From Nepenthes gracilis (lineage: Eukaryota > Streptophyta > Magnoliopsida > Caryophyllales > Nepenthaceae), in NCBI GenBank assembly GCA_033239525.1, contig BSYO01000033.1:8113501-8177500 (forward strand): 64,000 nucleotides of DNA, in the 5' to 3' direction. This document shows, piece by piece, positions 49,206 to 60,231 of the stretch. The position numbers were made by a program, and so were the translations under genes. Every line of letters begins with the position of its first letter. Position 1 is the stretch's first letter. Under the pieces are notes generated by a model that did not search any database, had not been told where the DNA came from, and was given only the letters and a program-made list of their open reading frames with translations.

Positions 49206-49739
49206 TTAGCCCACCATGTCAAAGGGTTTGAGAAATTCAACCGTTTGACATGTCTGGAAGGCGCTCTTCTATGGTGGCAGTCCGCGGACTCCGTGCCTGG
49301 CTGGTAGGAGTTGTCTCTCACCCGTCTGAGGCCTTCTAATCAGTCCGAGACCCATTTGGCGCCGCTGTTTGGGATTCTGCGAGGCATTAAATGCGTTATT
49401 GATTGAGGTAACATCGCCTCGGGAAGCCAAAGTTCACGATCGCTCCCTGCATATGGGCCACTGACGCATTGCAAGGGTTATGATGAGGGTGCTGTTTTAT
49501 GTTTTCGAATTCCTTTTAAGTTGCATTTTCGTTTTCATTTCCTTCCTCATTCACTTTTGTGCATCCCTAGCATTTCTCTTGTTTCCCAAATCCCTTCGCC
49601 GTCGTTCCTCTTCTCTTGTTGTCGCAGAGACGCTTCTCCCGTTGCCATATTTCCTGGCATCAAGGAAATTGTTTCCTCTCTCACCCTTAAGGACCTTGAA
49701 CAGATTCGGGTGAAGGACAACATCCCAGACTCCGTTGCG
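49206..49739 (+). promoter_or_regulatory. Upstream region of the antisense gene
   Basis: Lies between the 3' LTR and the first in-frame ATG (49740). The frame is open back to a TTG at 49521 and beyond the ATG looks coding in places (for example IKEIVSSLTLKDLEQ), so the true start could lie upstream through an alternative start or a 5' intron. No clear TATA box was found. Confidence 0.35.
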
Positions 49740-51612
49740 ATGGTGGTCCCTGGAGCCACTGAGAGAGCTTGCAGTGCTCCTGATGGCTTCATTGCCGTTT
49801 ATGAAGTCCACCTTAAAGGCGGGCTTTGCTTCCCTGTTCCATTGGAGTTGTACCATCTGATGAGGGAGTTGGGAGTCCCGTTCGCTAGGCTTCAACCGAA
49901 CGTCATTAGGTACTTAGTCTCCCTTTGTGTGTTTGCACGTTGTCACCATAAAGTTCTCGAGGTAGCCATGGTGAAAGTCATGTTTCGCTTCACTCACAAT
50001 CTAGAATGGATTACCATGACTCCTCGTCCGGAGTTTGCCGTGATGAGTGGAGTGAACCCGGATTCCACCAAAAGGTGAAAGGATAAATTCTTCTTTTTGG
50101 GCATCCGGAAGAACTGGGAGCTCTCAGTTACATGGGGAAACGTGGCGAGCAAACACTGTTCGGATGCCACTGCAGAGGAGAGGGAAGTAGCCAAGGTGGT
50201 CACGGACTTGGTGATGGCCAACCTTGGCAGCTTTAATGTTGGGAAGAGAAATACTTCGTTATTGCCCGAGAGGCTAGCGGAGGCCAAATGGGTGACAACA
50301 TCCGAGGACTCCACCGCTGCTGTAGCTGCGAAGAAGAAGAAGAAGAGGTTAAGGAAAAAAGGGAAATCCCTTGCCGTTGAGGAGCCGTCCGAGAGGGCAC
50401 AGAAGAGTCAACGGACTGAGGCCTCGGAGGATCCAGCGCCAATCATTGAACACTCCTCGTCCGGCGACAATGACGCCATCATTGCACCTCTTGTCAAGAG
50501 GGCCAAGGGTTTGGTTGTCGGGCCTACTACGGAGCCCAAGGTCGCACGCCCTTCTTCTGCTGCTGCTGAGATCCAGGGTAAGGTCTCGGACTTTCCTGCT
50601 GGTCCATACGAGGACCCTAACATTTTTGAGACTGCAGAGGAGGCTGGAGACCACCAGGGTGAGGAGGCGGCTATGATTGTGACCATTCCCGCCCTGGAGG
50701 TTGCTAAGGTTGGGGAGCCTTGCGGAGTAGAGTCAACCGTCGTCGCTCCTGTCGAGGATATTTTTGAGATTCTTAGAGGTGATGAGGTCGAGGTCGCGGC
50801 CTCAGAGCTCCCGGAAGTTGCTGGGCCCTTAGAAGTTGCTGGGTCCTCGGAAGTTGCTAGGCCCTCGGAAGCTGCTGAGTCCCCTGTTTCTGAAGGTCCT
50901 CCGTCCGAGGCTGTTTTTGATGCCCCTGCGGCCCCTGTAGTGAGCCACAGGAGCCCGAGGTCTCAGGGGAGCATAGCCAAAGTTATAACCCTCTGGTCTC
51001 TAAGGTACTTCACCGTTTTTCCATCTGCCTTGCTTCCTATTGTCTGTGTCTTAACAAACTCGTCTCTTCTTATAGTTCCAGGATCTGGTCGGGAGTCTTA
51101 GTCAGCTAATTGGCAAGGTTGCCCAATCTCACTCGGAGATGGAGTTTTTAAGGGTTGCTCGAGAGTACAGCCAGCGGCTGCAAGTGGAGCTTGCTGGGGC
51201 CACTGCGAAGAACGTCTCTTTTGAGGAAACCCTAAGGCTTCAGCAAATTCAATACGAACTCCTTCGAGAAAGGAACCTCCAGTTGAAGGAAGCGCTGAGG
51301 GCATCTATGAGAGCCGTGAATATAGCGCCCCTGTTGGAGACCAAGTATTGTGACGGCTTTCACTTGTGTCGTTGGCTGATGCGGTTGCTATATCCGCGGT
51401 TCCCCACTGTCGTGCTGGATCCTCGAAATACGAGCGCCACATGCCCTGGAGACGTGTACGTCATTGCAGGGAGGCCATTTCCTAGGTCCCCACATCCGAG
51501 TCCTCCCGGGGATCCTTGTCCTTCAGATCAGCCGGGGAGCTCAGGCCAAGCAGATGCTTCTCACTCCAAGCAGACTTGGGGCCACTCCTCCGCAGGTCCC
51601 ACTGAAACCTAA
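49740..51612 (+). pseudogene. Antisense gene of the Tat element, two exons, one nonsense codon
   Basis: Coding on the strand opposite to gag-pol, between integrase and the 3' LTR. Exon 1 is 49740-50981, a likely GT-AG intron is 50982-51081 (100 bp), and exon 2 is 51082-51612. Splicing joins the two reading frames exactly and gives 590 codons plus stop. The N-terminal part (with FPVPLELYHLMRELGVPFAR and LQPNVIRYLVSLCV) resembles the family known as putative gypsy-type transposon protein (Transposase_28 in Pfam), as far as I can judge by eye. The middle has a Lys-rich stretch (KKKKKRLRKKGK, possible nuclear signal) and acidic, Ala/Glu-rich repeats. Exon 2 is a predicted coiled coil (MEFLRVAREYSQRLQVEL onward). 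A single TGA at 50076-50078 breaks it, one transition from TGG. AATAAA at 51665-51670 follows. The protein's function is unknown. Confidence 0.7.
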
Positions 51613-51620
51613 CTTCTCTC

Positions 51621-51644
51621 TTTTTTTTTTTTTTTTTTTTTTTT
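51621..51644. repeat. Poly(T) tract, 24 bp
   Basis: Lies just after the stop of the antisense gene. Confidence 0.95.
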
Positions 51645-51664
51645 GTTGTTGTATGTTGTACATG

Positions 51665-51670
51665 AATAAA
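51665..51670 (+). terminator. Possible polyadenylation signal of the antisense gene
   Basis: AATAAA on the plus strand, 53 bp after the stop codon of the antisense gene. Confidence 0.5.
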
Positions 51671-51784
51671 ATGGATATTCAATTTCAGTTCAAGTGTTTG
51701 ATCTCTTCTCCTTGATTTCTGGAGTATTTTTTGTCACGGCACTAAACAAGTTAGTCTTGCACCCAGCTAACGTTTAAGCTCTTT

Positions 51785-52025
51785 GTCATGCGACCCCTTG
51801 GGCCACTTGGACAAATACAAGTTTTGAATACGACCTCTTAGGCTGCTCGGACAAATTCGAGTTTTGAAATACGACATTTTAGGCCGCTCAGACGAATCCG
51901 AGTTTTTTGAAATACGACCTCTAATCCGAGTTTTTAAAATACGACCTCTTGGGCCGCTCGGACGAATCCGAGTTTTAAAAAATGACCTCTTGGGCCGCTT
52001 GAAAGAATCTGAGTTTTCTTTCCCC
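51785..52025. repeat. ~45-bp tandem repeat in the 3' region of the Tat element
   Basis: About five units of ACGACCTCTTGGGCCGCTCG, then GACGAATCCGAGTTTT. It lies between the end of pol (52118) and the end of the antisense gene. Such arrays are a known habit of Tat-lineage untranslated regions. Confidence 0.85.
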
Positions 52026-52117
52026 TCGCTCTTTTTTTTTATAAGGGGCGAGAGGATCGTCTCACCTAAGGACAGTCTAAATTTGGCAAGTTACCTGGAT
52101 AGCTGGTGATCTGTTTA

Positions 52118-53242
52118 TCACTGGTAGTATTTCCTGAGGTGCGTGGCATTCCAAGTCCGGGACACCAACTTGTCCTCTTAGGTGTGCAATTTGTAGGCCC
52201 TGCCCCGAAGGATGGCAGAGACCCAAAATGGTCCCTCCTAATTCAGGGAGAGTTTATTTCTGCCGGCATTTTTTCTCGTGGCCTCCACGCTTCTCAGCAC
52301 CAAATCCCCAACCTCAAACTGCCGCGCCTTTACCTTTATATTATAGTAGCGGGCAAATCGTTGCTGGTACGCCACTACCCTTAGCCCAGCTTGGTCGCGA
52401 ACCTCCTCGAGCATGTCGAGGTTTTCCCGGAGCCTCTGGCTGTTGTCGGTTGAGCTGAAGCATCCAACTCGCGTACTCGTGAGGCCTACTTCTATCAAGA
52501 TGACAGCCTCAACCCCGTGGTAGAGGCTGACGGGGGTCTCCCTCGTGGGCTCCCTGGCCGTCGTCCTGTATGACCAGAGCATGGAGGGTAGCTCGTGTAT
52601 CCATGAGCCCTCGGAACACTCCAGCTTGGTCTTGAGCTCGTGCAAGATCGTGCGGTTTGTGACCTCCATCTGTCCGTTGGCTTAGGGGTACGCCACTGAC
52701 GTGTGGATTAAGTTGATCTTTAAGCTAGTGCAGTACTTAGTGAACCGTTTTCCGGTAAACTGTGTCCTGTTGTCGGTCACGATGTACTTTCGGATCCCAA
52801 ATCTGCACACGATATTCTGCCGGAGGAACTCAGTGGCATTTTGTTCCATTATCCTTGCTAGCGATACTGCCTCTACCCATTTGGTGAAGTAATCTATCCC
52901 TACGATTAAGAACTTCCTCTGTCCGGGAGCAAGCGGAAGCGGTCCGAGGATGTCGAGCCGCCACTAGACAAACGGCCACGGTGATTGGAGTGCCTGGAGA
53001 TCTGTGTGGGGGCGATGACTCACGTTGCTATGGAGTTGGCAGTTCTCGCATTTGCGCACGAAGTCCATGGCATCGTACATCATCTTTTGCTAGTAGTACC
53101 CCTGCCTTATGAGCTTGAAGGCCAGGTTCTTCCTTCCGATGTTGGACCCGCATATCCTAAGGTGGACCTCCTGGAGGGCGTACTCGGCCTCCTCGGGGTT
53201 GAGACACCTTAAATAAGGGGTTGAGAAAACTCACCGGTACAG
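52118..53242 (-). pseudogene. Integrase domain of the Tat element
   Basis: On the minus strand: a zinc-binding part near 53150-53020 (KCENCQ with upstream His residues), the catalytic core with VGIDYFTKWVEA (first Asp) and TDNRTQF (second Asp, where the usual following Gly is Arg), the Glu in NGQMEV, then ELPSMLWSYRTTAREPTRET and the C-terminal end RTWNATHLRKYY. It is broken by stops at 53231, 53090, 52964, 52682, 52238 and 52178. Confidence 0.88.
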
Positions 53243-53893
53243 CTAGCCATCCATGATTGTATACCACCTCACTGTCTTCTTTACCTTCTTGGCCTCATTC
53301 GAATCCTCAGGCAATGTCTCGTCGGATAGGTACCTTAGGTAAGGAGTCATCCAGGTGTCGTCGTTGGACACTTGCATTACCTCTGGCTCGGGGTCTTCAA
53401 CACTGGACCTATTTAGGACTTCACGCATCCCTCGAGCATACTGTTCCGGATCTTCCGAAGCGGCTGCCCTTGCCAGCGTGTTGGCCTTGGTGTTTTCTTC
53501 CCTCGGAATGTGGACAAACTCGATTGCCTTGAAGTTCGAGATCGTATTTCTGACTTTGGAGAGGTACTTGGAGAGCTGTGGATTGTTGACGTCGAAGTTT
53601 TTGCGGACCTGATTGACGACCAACTCGGAGTTGCTGTAAACGAATAAGTTTTTGGCCGAGCATTTCTTGGCTAACCGAAGCCCAGCCAGCAAGGCCTCGT
53701 ACTCCGCAACGTTATTAGTTGTCGAGAATCTTAAGGTTAGTGAATATTTTATCTCCAGCCCCTCGGGCATGCGCAAAACAATACCAGCTCCGCAGCCTTC
53801 CTTCATCGAGGAGCCGTCCATGTGCAGGGTCCATGTCGATGCCTTGCTGAACTCGTCCGCACCAGGTTGGCTTCCATCGTTGTTGGCCAACAC
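53243..53893 (-). pseudogene. Second (archaeal-type) RNase H domain of the Tat element
   Basis: Contains LHMDGSSMKEGCGAGIVL, EYEALLAGLRLAKK and NLFVYSNSELVV. This is the additional RNase H typical of Tat-lineage elements, placed between the normal RNase H and integrase. Two conserved acidic positions have become Asn: the usual S-D-S is SNS, and the usual Q-A-D-A-L-A type motif reads KANTLA. Both are G-to-A changes, in keeping with the transition damage elsewhere. Confidence 0.85.
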
Positions 53894-53898
53894 TGTTG

Positions 53899-55087
53899 AT
53901 TCGACAAGGAAGTCCGTGAGGGCCTATCCCTTCAAAGCTGGTCTCGGACGGAACTCAATATTGAGCTCTCCTAACTCGATGGCCCACTTGATCAGTCATC
54001 CGGATATCTCGGGCTTCTGCAAGATGGCCCTTAGCGACTGGTCGGTCAAGACCACTATCTTGTACGCCTGAAAATATGGCCTAAGCTTCGCCGCGGAGTA
54101 AACCAATGCTAAGGCAACCTTCTCCATGAGTGGATATCTGGTTTCAACGTCCGCGAGAGTCTTGCTTACGTAATACATGGGTTGCTATTTCCCGTGTTGC
54201 CCCCGTATTAGAGCTGAGCTTAAGGCCGTGTCGGATATGGAGAGATATAGGTATAGCTCCTCGCCCAGTTGGAAAAAAGCTAAAAGAGGTGGGCTCGAGA
54301 GGTAGCTCTTGAGCGCTTGGAATGCGTCTTCATAGTCGTCACTCCATTGAAAGTCTCGGGTTTTCGTTCCTCTCAGGGCCGTGAAGAACAACAGGTGCTT
54401 CTCGGCCGATTTTGCCAGGAAAAGGGAGAGGGCCGCCACCTGCCCGGTGAGCTTCTGGACCTCCTTCACTATCCGCAGAGATCGCATGTCTAGGATTGCC
54501 TTTATCTTTTCTTGGTTTGCCTCGATCCCTCGATGCGACACGATATAACCCAGGAACTTCCCCGTAGCTACGCCGAATGTGCATTTGCTCAGATTGAGCT
54601 TCATCCCACGGGTCCCGAGCATGTGGATGGTCTCGGCCAAATCCTTTATGTGACCGCCGCTCACCCTGCTCTTGACGAGCATGTCGTCAACGTAGACTTC
54701 CACATTCTTGTCTATCTGGTCCTTGAACATTTTGTTCACGAGTCGCTGATAAGTTGCGCCGGCATTCTTGAGGCCAAAGGGCATTACCTTGTGGCGGTAC
54801 GTCCCTTGGTCCGTCATGAACGACGTGTGCTCCTCATCCATGGGACTTATTTTGATTTGATTGTAGCCCGAGTACGCGTCCATGAAGCTTAAGAGCTCAT
54901 GGCTAGACGTCGAATCTACAAGTTGGTCAATCCTGGGTAGTGGGAAACTGTCCTTGGGGCATGCTTTGTTGAGGTTGGTGAAGTCCACGCACATCCTCCA
55001 TTTCCCACTATTCTTCTTTACCATGACCACGTTGGCCAACCAATCCGAGTACTGCACTTCTAGGACGAACCCGGCATCGAGGAGTTA
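53899..55087 (-). pseudogene. Reverse transcriptase and first RNase H of the Tat element
   Basis: RT reads DWLANVVMVKKNSGKWRMCV, then a DFTNLNKACPKDSFPLPRID stretch, FMDAYSGYNQI, and the intact catalytic YVDD at 54683-54694. The RNase H follows (MYYVSKTLADVETRYPLMEK, then a VLTDQSLRAIL stretch). Stops lie at 55085, 54185, 53996 and 53924. Confidence 0.92.
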
Positions 55088-55985
55088 CTTGACTTCCTCG
55101 TGTATGGCCACCAGCTTCTCCATGAAGTAATTCCTACGTTTTTGCCTGACGGGCTTATAACGAGGGTCAATGCCCAGCTTGTGAACTATGACCTCGGAGG
55201 AGATTCCTGGCATGTCATTGGGCGACCAGGCCAGCATGTCCGAGTTGTCCCGTAGGAAGCTGATTAGCTGGTCTTGGACGGACTCTGGCAGCAAGCTCCC
55301 TATATGGACATACTTCTCTGGATCCGCCGGATCCAACGGGAATTGGACGGTTGGCTCCCCAGGCTGCACGTGTTGCAGTGTGGTCTCGTCCCTGAGGTCG
55401 AGATCTTCCATTGGTTGTGGAAGGGTTGCTTGTGTGGTTTGTACTAAACAACACATCCGTCCCGTGGATTGATCCCCAAGGACTTCCCCCACACCACACG
55501 AGGTTGGAAACTTCATTTTGAGGTATGGGATGGAAGTCACGACACCAAACAGGGCCAAGCACGAGCGTCCAAGTATTACGTTATAGACCGATGGCAGGTC
55601 CACGACCAGAAAGGTAAGAGCCTTCGACGCTATCCTCGGATACGTCCCCAGGGTTACCTCTAACTGAATGATACCTTGAACAGGTACTGGCTCATTGTCT
55701 AGCCCATAGAGTGACCCTTCTGGCGCTCTCATTTGACTCTTCTTAAGTCCTAACTTGAAATAGACATCGAGGTAGAGTAAATTTCTAGAGCTTCCATTAT
55801 CAATAAAAATTCGTTTCATCCGGTAGTCATTTGCTCCGTCCTAAACTAGTGCAATTACAACAAAAGGATCGGAGTGAGGAGAAGTTACATGATCTATGTC
55901 CTTACTGCTAAAGTAGATAACTTCATCTTCGCCTCCGGGGGCCTCTTCACTGCTGTGAGCTCCTACTCATTCCCTCTGGCCGGCC
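55085..55985 (-). pseudogene. Protease region of the Tat element
   Basis: Retropepsin-like: the active-site region reads IFIDNGSSRNLLY, where D-N-G replaces the textbook D-S/T-G. This variant is common in this lineage. It is followed by VYNVILGRSCLALF (the ILGR flap-side motif), then a linker to RT. Upstream stops lie at 55841 and 55967. Confidence 0.85.
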
Positions 55986-56068
55986 GGCTTGATATCATGT
56001 TTATGACCCCTGCAGCCACTCTGTTTCTGGGGGGGCTCAGCCTCGTTGTCGCCTGCTATTCCAGAAGC

Positions 56069-57625
56069 TTACCTAAGTCTTTGCAGGAAGCGGTTGAGGT
56101 GTCCCCTCCTAATCAGCTCTTCTATCTCCTTCTGCAGGGTCCTGCAGTCTTCCGTCCTGTGGCCCCAGAGCGGTGGTAGTCGCAGTATTTCGTCTGGTCC
56201 CCCTGGGTTTTTCAGCAACTTGTGCCACTTCAGAAACTTTTTCTCCCGGATCTGCATTAGTACGTTAGTACGGGTGTCGTTTAGTGGCATGAAGTGCATA
56301 GGCCTCGGCTCTCTCCGGGCATTTTGTTCAGCCTTATGCTGTTTCTTTACTGCCCGGGGACTGTGATAGTCCCCAGCCTTCCTCTTACCTTCCGCCGCCT
56401 TTGAATGGGGGTGCTCGTCCCTTTCTGGCCGTTTGGCGTCGTTGGCCTCTTCGGCCATAATGTATGCCCTGGCCACAACCTCGGCCTCCATAAAGGGCTG
56501 AGAACCCTTATGGATAAGGTGCTTGAAGAATGCACTTCCCTCCAGGGTCAAGAGGAAAGCATTTAACTTTACCTCGTCTGTCAATTTCGGGATTTGCCTG
56601 GCCTCGGCTACAAATCTGGCCAGGAATCCCCTCAAGCTCTCCCTAGCACTCTACTTGATCCGGGTGATGTGCCAGGGCTACTTCTCTACCCTCCTGCTAG
56701 AGGCGAACTGAGAGAGGAAGGCTGTTGTCAAGTCATTGAAGGTGCGGATGGAGTCCGCCGGCATCCCGTAGAACCACATCCTTGCATCCCCCTTTAAGGT
56801 CAAGGGGAAGCATTGGCACATGGTAGTCTCATCCAAACCCTGCAGGCTCAGGTGCTCCTAGAAGTGGTTGATGTGATCCATGGGGTCAACGCTGCCGTCG
56901 TAGACCTCCAGGTTTGGCATTTTGAACTTTGGAGGGAGCGTCCTCGTTTTGATTTTTGTTGAGAATGGGGATTGGAGCGCGTTAGCTCCTCCCCCGTTGC
57001 TTTCACCGAGGACTTGGTTCCATCCTCTTTCTAACCTCTCCCCCACTCGAAGTAGGGTAGCTTCCTTCTTCTCGTTGAGGTAATGCCTCAACTCATAAGG
57101 CTCTTGATACGTACGGCGCTCGGGGGCCGCCCGGACTCCATGGGGAGGAGCATCCTGCGAGACCGCCTCTCGGGCATTGCGCTCATGGCAACTCCGGAGG
57201 GTCCTAGAGTTGCGCCTCTTTGGGCTTTCTTCTCGGATCCGAGGACTCAGACGGCCTTCCAACCCACGTGGGGCCCTGCTGCTGGAAGCGACTTGGGTCC
57301 TCGGGTTTTCATGCCGGCTAAGTGGCTTCTCTCGGTGACCTCTCTCCCTGCCCCTCCCTTGGGACGTTTCGGCCTAGGAGGCCCTAGAAGGGGCTCCTCT
57401 CACCTGCTCGTCAATCTTAGAGCAAAGTGTTTTGAAGGCCTTGGACATACCTTCCATTTTGGCTGCCAAGGCCCTAACCACTGGATCAGGGTGGTTTTCT
57501 ATCCCGACGCAGGGGTTGGGGCCGTCATTATGTGAGGCCACTTCTCTGACAGGTACAATCGCCTGTGCCCTTGTGTTCACCAGCTTGGATCTTGGAGTTG
57601 GAGTCGTTGTAGTGTTTTTGTACAT
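56069..57625 (-). pseudogene. Gag region of the Tat element
   Basis: Contains PPKFKMPNLEVYDGSVDPMD, which matches the start of the retrotransposon gag core (pattern F-x-x-P-x-x-x-x-YDG-x-x-D-P-x-x-H), then DARMWFYGMPADSI and the C-terminal GHRTEDCRTLQKEIEELIRR knuckle-like end. The N-terminal 80 residues are low in complexity. Stops lie at 57374, 56858, 56678 and 56651. Confidence 0.88.
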
Positions 57626-57665
57626 TTTGTAAAGATATGAAAAGCAGACTTTTAGTTACTTCCCA

Positions 57666-57677
57666 CAGACGGCGCCA
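57666..57677 (-). promoter_or_regulatory. Primer-binding site of the Tat element
   Basis: The minus strand reads TGGCGCCGTCTG one base inside the 5' LTR. The leading TGGCGCC is the kind of site used by many Tat/Athila-type elements. The exact tRNA was not matched. Confidence 0.75.
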
Positions 57678-57678
57678 A

Positions 57679-58757
57679 TGTTGCGTTATCATATTCTGGC
57701 CTCCGTACGAAGAGAGTTCGAGTTCGCTCTTTGCGATCTTGGACGGACAGAATCGTGCAATACAAAATGAATTGTTAAGTTTGATGAGAATAACGTTTCG
57801 GGAAGGAAAAAGGGACGAGGGCACGATGTGCACGGAGTTTATGTGGAAAATCCTTTTTTGAATGAAAGGGGAAAAAACCATGGTGATAGACGCTAGGTCT
57901 GAAAGATTCCACTACCGTAAGAATGGAATACAACTCATCTCAGTGGCACTTTTTTGTTGCCACACAAAGTTACAAGACAAGAGATCTCGTTCTCTCTTTT
58001 CTTCTCTAATTTTCTTTCACTTGGTTGTTGTTCACAACAAGTATGCAAATGCCCACCCTTCGAATCCTTTCTCTCATTACTTGAATGGGGTATTTATAGA
58101 TGGGGATCATGCCATTGAGATGGGGACACGTGGCGTTGGCGTGTGCTTGGGACGCCTACCACCAACTCTGCTGATTCGGCGTATCAAATGCTGTTAGCCT
58201 CATAATGATGGCACGTGCTCTGAGCGCCGTGATTTCCTACGGAGGTGGCGTGTTGCAAAGAACGCGTGCTCCTTGATAACATTGAATTATCTAAGCTATC
58301 ATGCTCAGTTATCTTGGGCCCTCTTTTCCCATGACCTGATAATTCAGAGGTGAAGGGATTATCCTCGTATCTAGAAAGCCTTCTGGGTCTTTGCCGAATC
58401 CTCGAGCTTATTCAGTCAGGTTCTCAGACGTTTCGCTTGCTAAAGGCCCTTAGGACTTCAACATTGTATTATTGGCTTTACGTCCTTGGGATTCCATTAG
58501 TGACGTTAGTCTCTTATGGCATCCTCGGGCCTATTGGGTGAAATTGGTCTCTCAGACCATTGTCGCCATTTGGGTTTCTTGGGACGCTGGCCCATGTCCC
58601 CAGGCTTCTAAAGCCAACCTTCTAAGCTAAGTTAGGCTTCTTAGGGCTCCTGGGACGCAAGTGACTATCTTTGGGCCAAATTGTCCTCGTAAGTTTTTGG
58701 TCCGTAGGCTTGGCTTTTGGACCTTCCTTTCTGAGCCTTGGGTGCTAGGACCCATCA
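57679..58757 (-). repeat. 5' LTR of the Tat element (1079 bp)
   Basis: On the plus strand it runs from TGTTGCGTTATC to AGGACCCATCA. It is the partner of 48085-49205. Confidence 0.92.
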
Positions 58758-58762
58758 ATAAT

Positions 58763-60180
58763 AATAAATAAAAAATACCAATTATGGTAGGTGGTGCCTA
58801 ACCTCTCTTCATACATTACTAAACATGTTTATTTAATTATTTAGGAAGGCTTTCATATGAATTTTTCAATCGATATAATTATTTTCATCAAAGTATGGCA
58901 GAATTAATAATGAATTATTAGTAATTATTTAGATAGAAAATGGTCAAGATTTAAGATAATCTCTAATACCAATTAAAATAAATTAGATAATCATAGATAA
59001 TTACAATCTAGACCCTTTATAATGGAGAAATACAAATTAGACAAATATTGGATATACAAAGAATAGTTATTTATAAAAACTGCAAATATAAAATGACTAA
59101 CCTGATAATTCAACATCATCGATATTGGCAAGAAACATAGTGCAAAAAATAAAGTGCGGTATAATTATGAAGAAAAATATCATGAACTAAATAATTTTTA
59201 AATAAAATTTATTAAACTTTTCAAAATAGTCAATGTAAATTTACTATAACAAAATTAACCTACAGATTAAGTAAATATAAATTCATTAATTTTTAACCAA
59301 CTTACTACTAGTAAGTAACTCCTATCAAAAAACCTCTTCAAAATTGCTCCCCCTCTATGAAATTTTTTATCTTCTAATTTTTTTCTTAAACTTTACATCA
59401 TTGTCTCAATAATATCTAACATATTTTAAATTTTAAGATCCAAGCCATCAGCAAAATTTCAAAGATTTATGGGTTTGAAATAAGTGTTGGATAATAGGAT
59501 AAGGATTTTGACATGAGAAAATGAGGCCTTTTGAATCAAAAATATTTAAAGAGAATTTTTTTTCTTTTTTATTTTTCTTAATTCTCTAACTCTTTTCTTT
59601 AATATTAACTCAAGTGGCAACTAAGATAAAGAATATAAAAGTATTTATAAGTGTGGCCGGAAATTAGGATTAAAAATGCAAAATTGACATGATTTTTTCG
59701 TTTATATTCTAATGTTAGCTTAAATGTTAACTTAAATACTAATGTGTATGAGTGTGATTTAAACACATATGAGCGTGATTCACTTGCATTTCATGTATGT
59801 AGCTACTGTTACATACATACTTGTATTCTCATGTGTGCCTCGTACATGAAGCTACTATTAAGTATACTTATGTGCCCTTTATACACGTTTTATGTGTGCA
59901 ATTTTAAAAAAAGTATGCATACATGGATGAATATCCTTTAAGCGTCTCTTAGGCATGAAATTACATTTTCAAATACATATATCCATCTTTTATGTATCAA
60001 TTCCTTTTATCTTTAAATATTTTATCTTCAATCATAATTGATATAATTAATAAATAAAAAAATTTAGATATGATTTGATGAGGATTAATTTCTTTTACAA
60101 AAATAAGATACTAAAATAGACCTAAGTACTCACATTAAACTATTTAAATAAATATTTAAATGTAAATATAAATACTTCAA
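58763..60180. other. No gene recognised; AT-rich
   Basis: Nothing supported. Confidence 0.5.
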
Positions 60181-60231
60181 AAATGGTCGCCGTTAATTTT
60201 GCCTCTTTGAACGGTCTAAAATGTAGACTTA

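Larger units (their letters stand above)
52118..57625 (-). pseudogene. Gag-pol polyprotein frame of the Tat element, 18 stops, no frameshift
   Basis: A single reading frame of 1836 codons runs from ATG at 57625 to TGA at 52118-52120. In-frame stops have their lowest base at 57374, 56858, 56678, 56651, 56069, 55967, 55841, 55085, 54185, 53996, 53924, 53243, 53231, 53090, 52964, 52682, 52238 and 52178: eleven TAG, four TAA and three TGA. Where family conservation shows which residue was lost, it is Gln, Arg or Trp, so a single C-to-T change (on one strand or the other) explains each. Intact domains between stops are listed separately. Confidence 0.92.
48085..58757 (-). mobile_element. Complete Ty3/gypsy retrotransposon, Tat lineage, TSD ATAAT
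   Basis: 10,673 bp with a perfect ATAAT duplication at 48080-48084 and 58758-58762. LTRs end TG..CA when read on the minus strand. The order on the minus strand is 5' LTR, primer site, gag, protease, RT, RNase H, a second RNase H of archaeal type, integrase, then a long 3' region holding an oppositely oriented gene, then the 3' LTR. The double RNase H and the extra antisense gene are known features of the Tat lineage. Gag-pol is one frame with 18 stops and no frameshift, so this copy cannot make its proteins. Confidence 0.95.

Noticed and set aside
50233..50686. Other-frame open stretches opposite or beside the antisense gene
   Set aside because: They are shadows of the longer frame at 49740-50981, which alone joins in phase to the coiled-coil exon.
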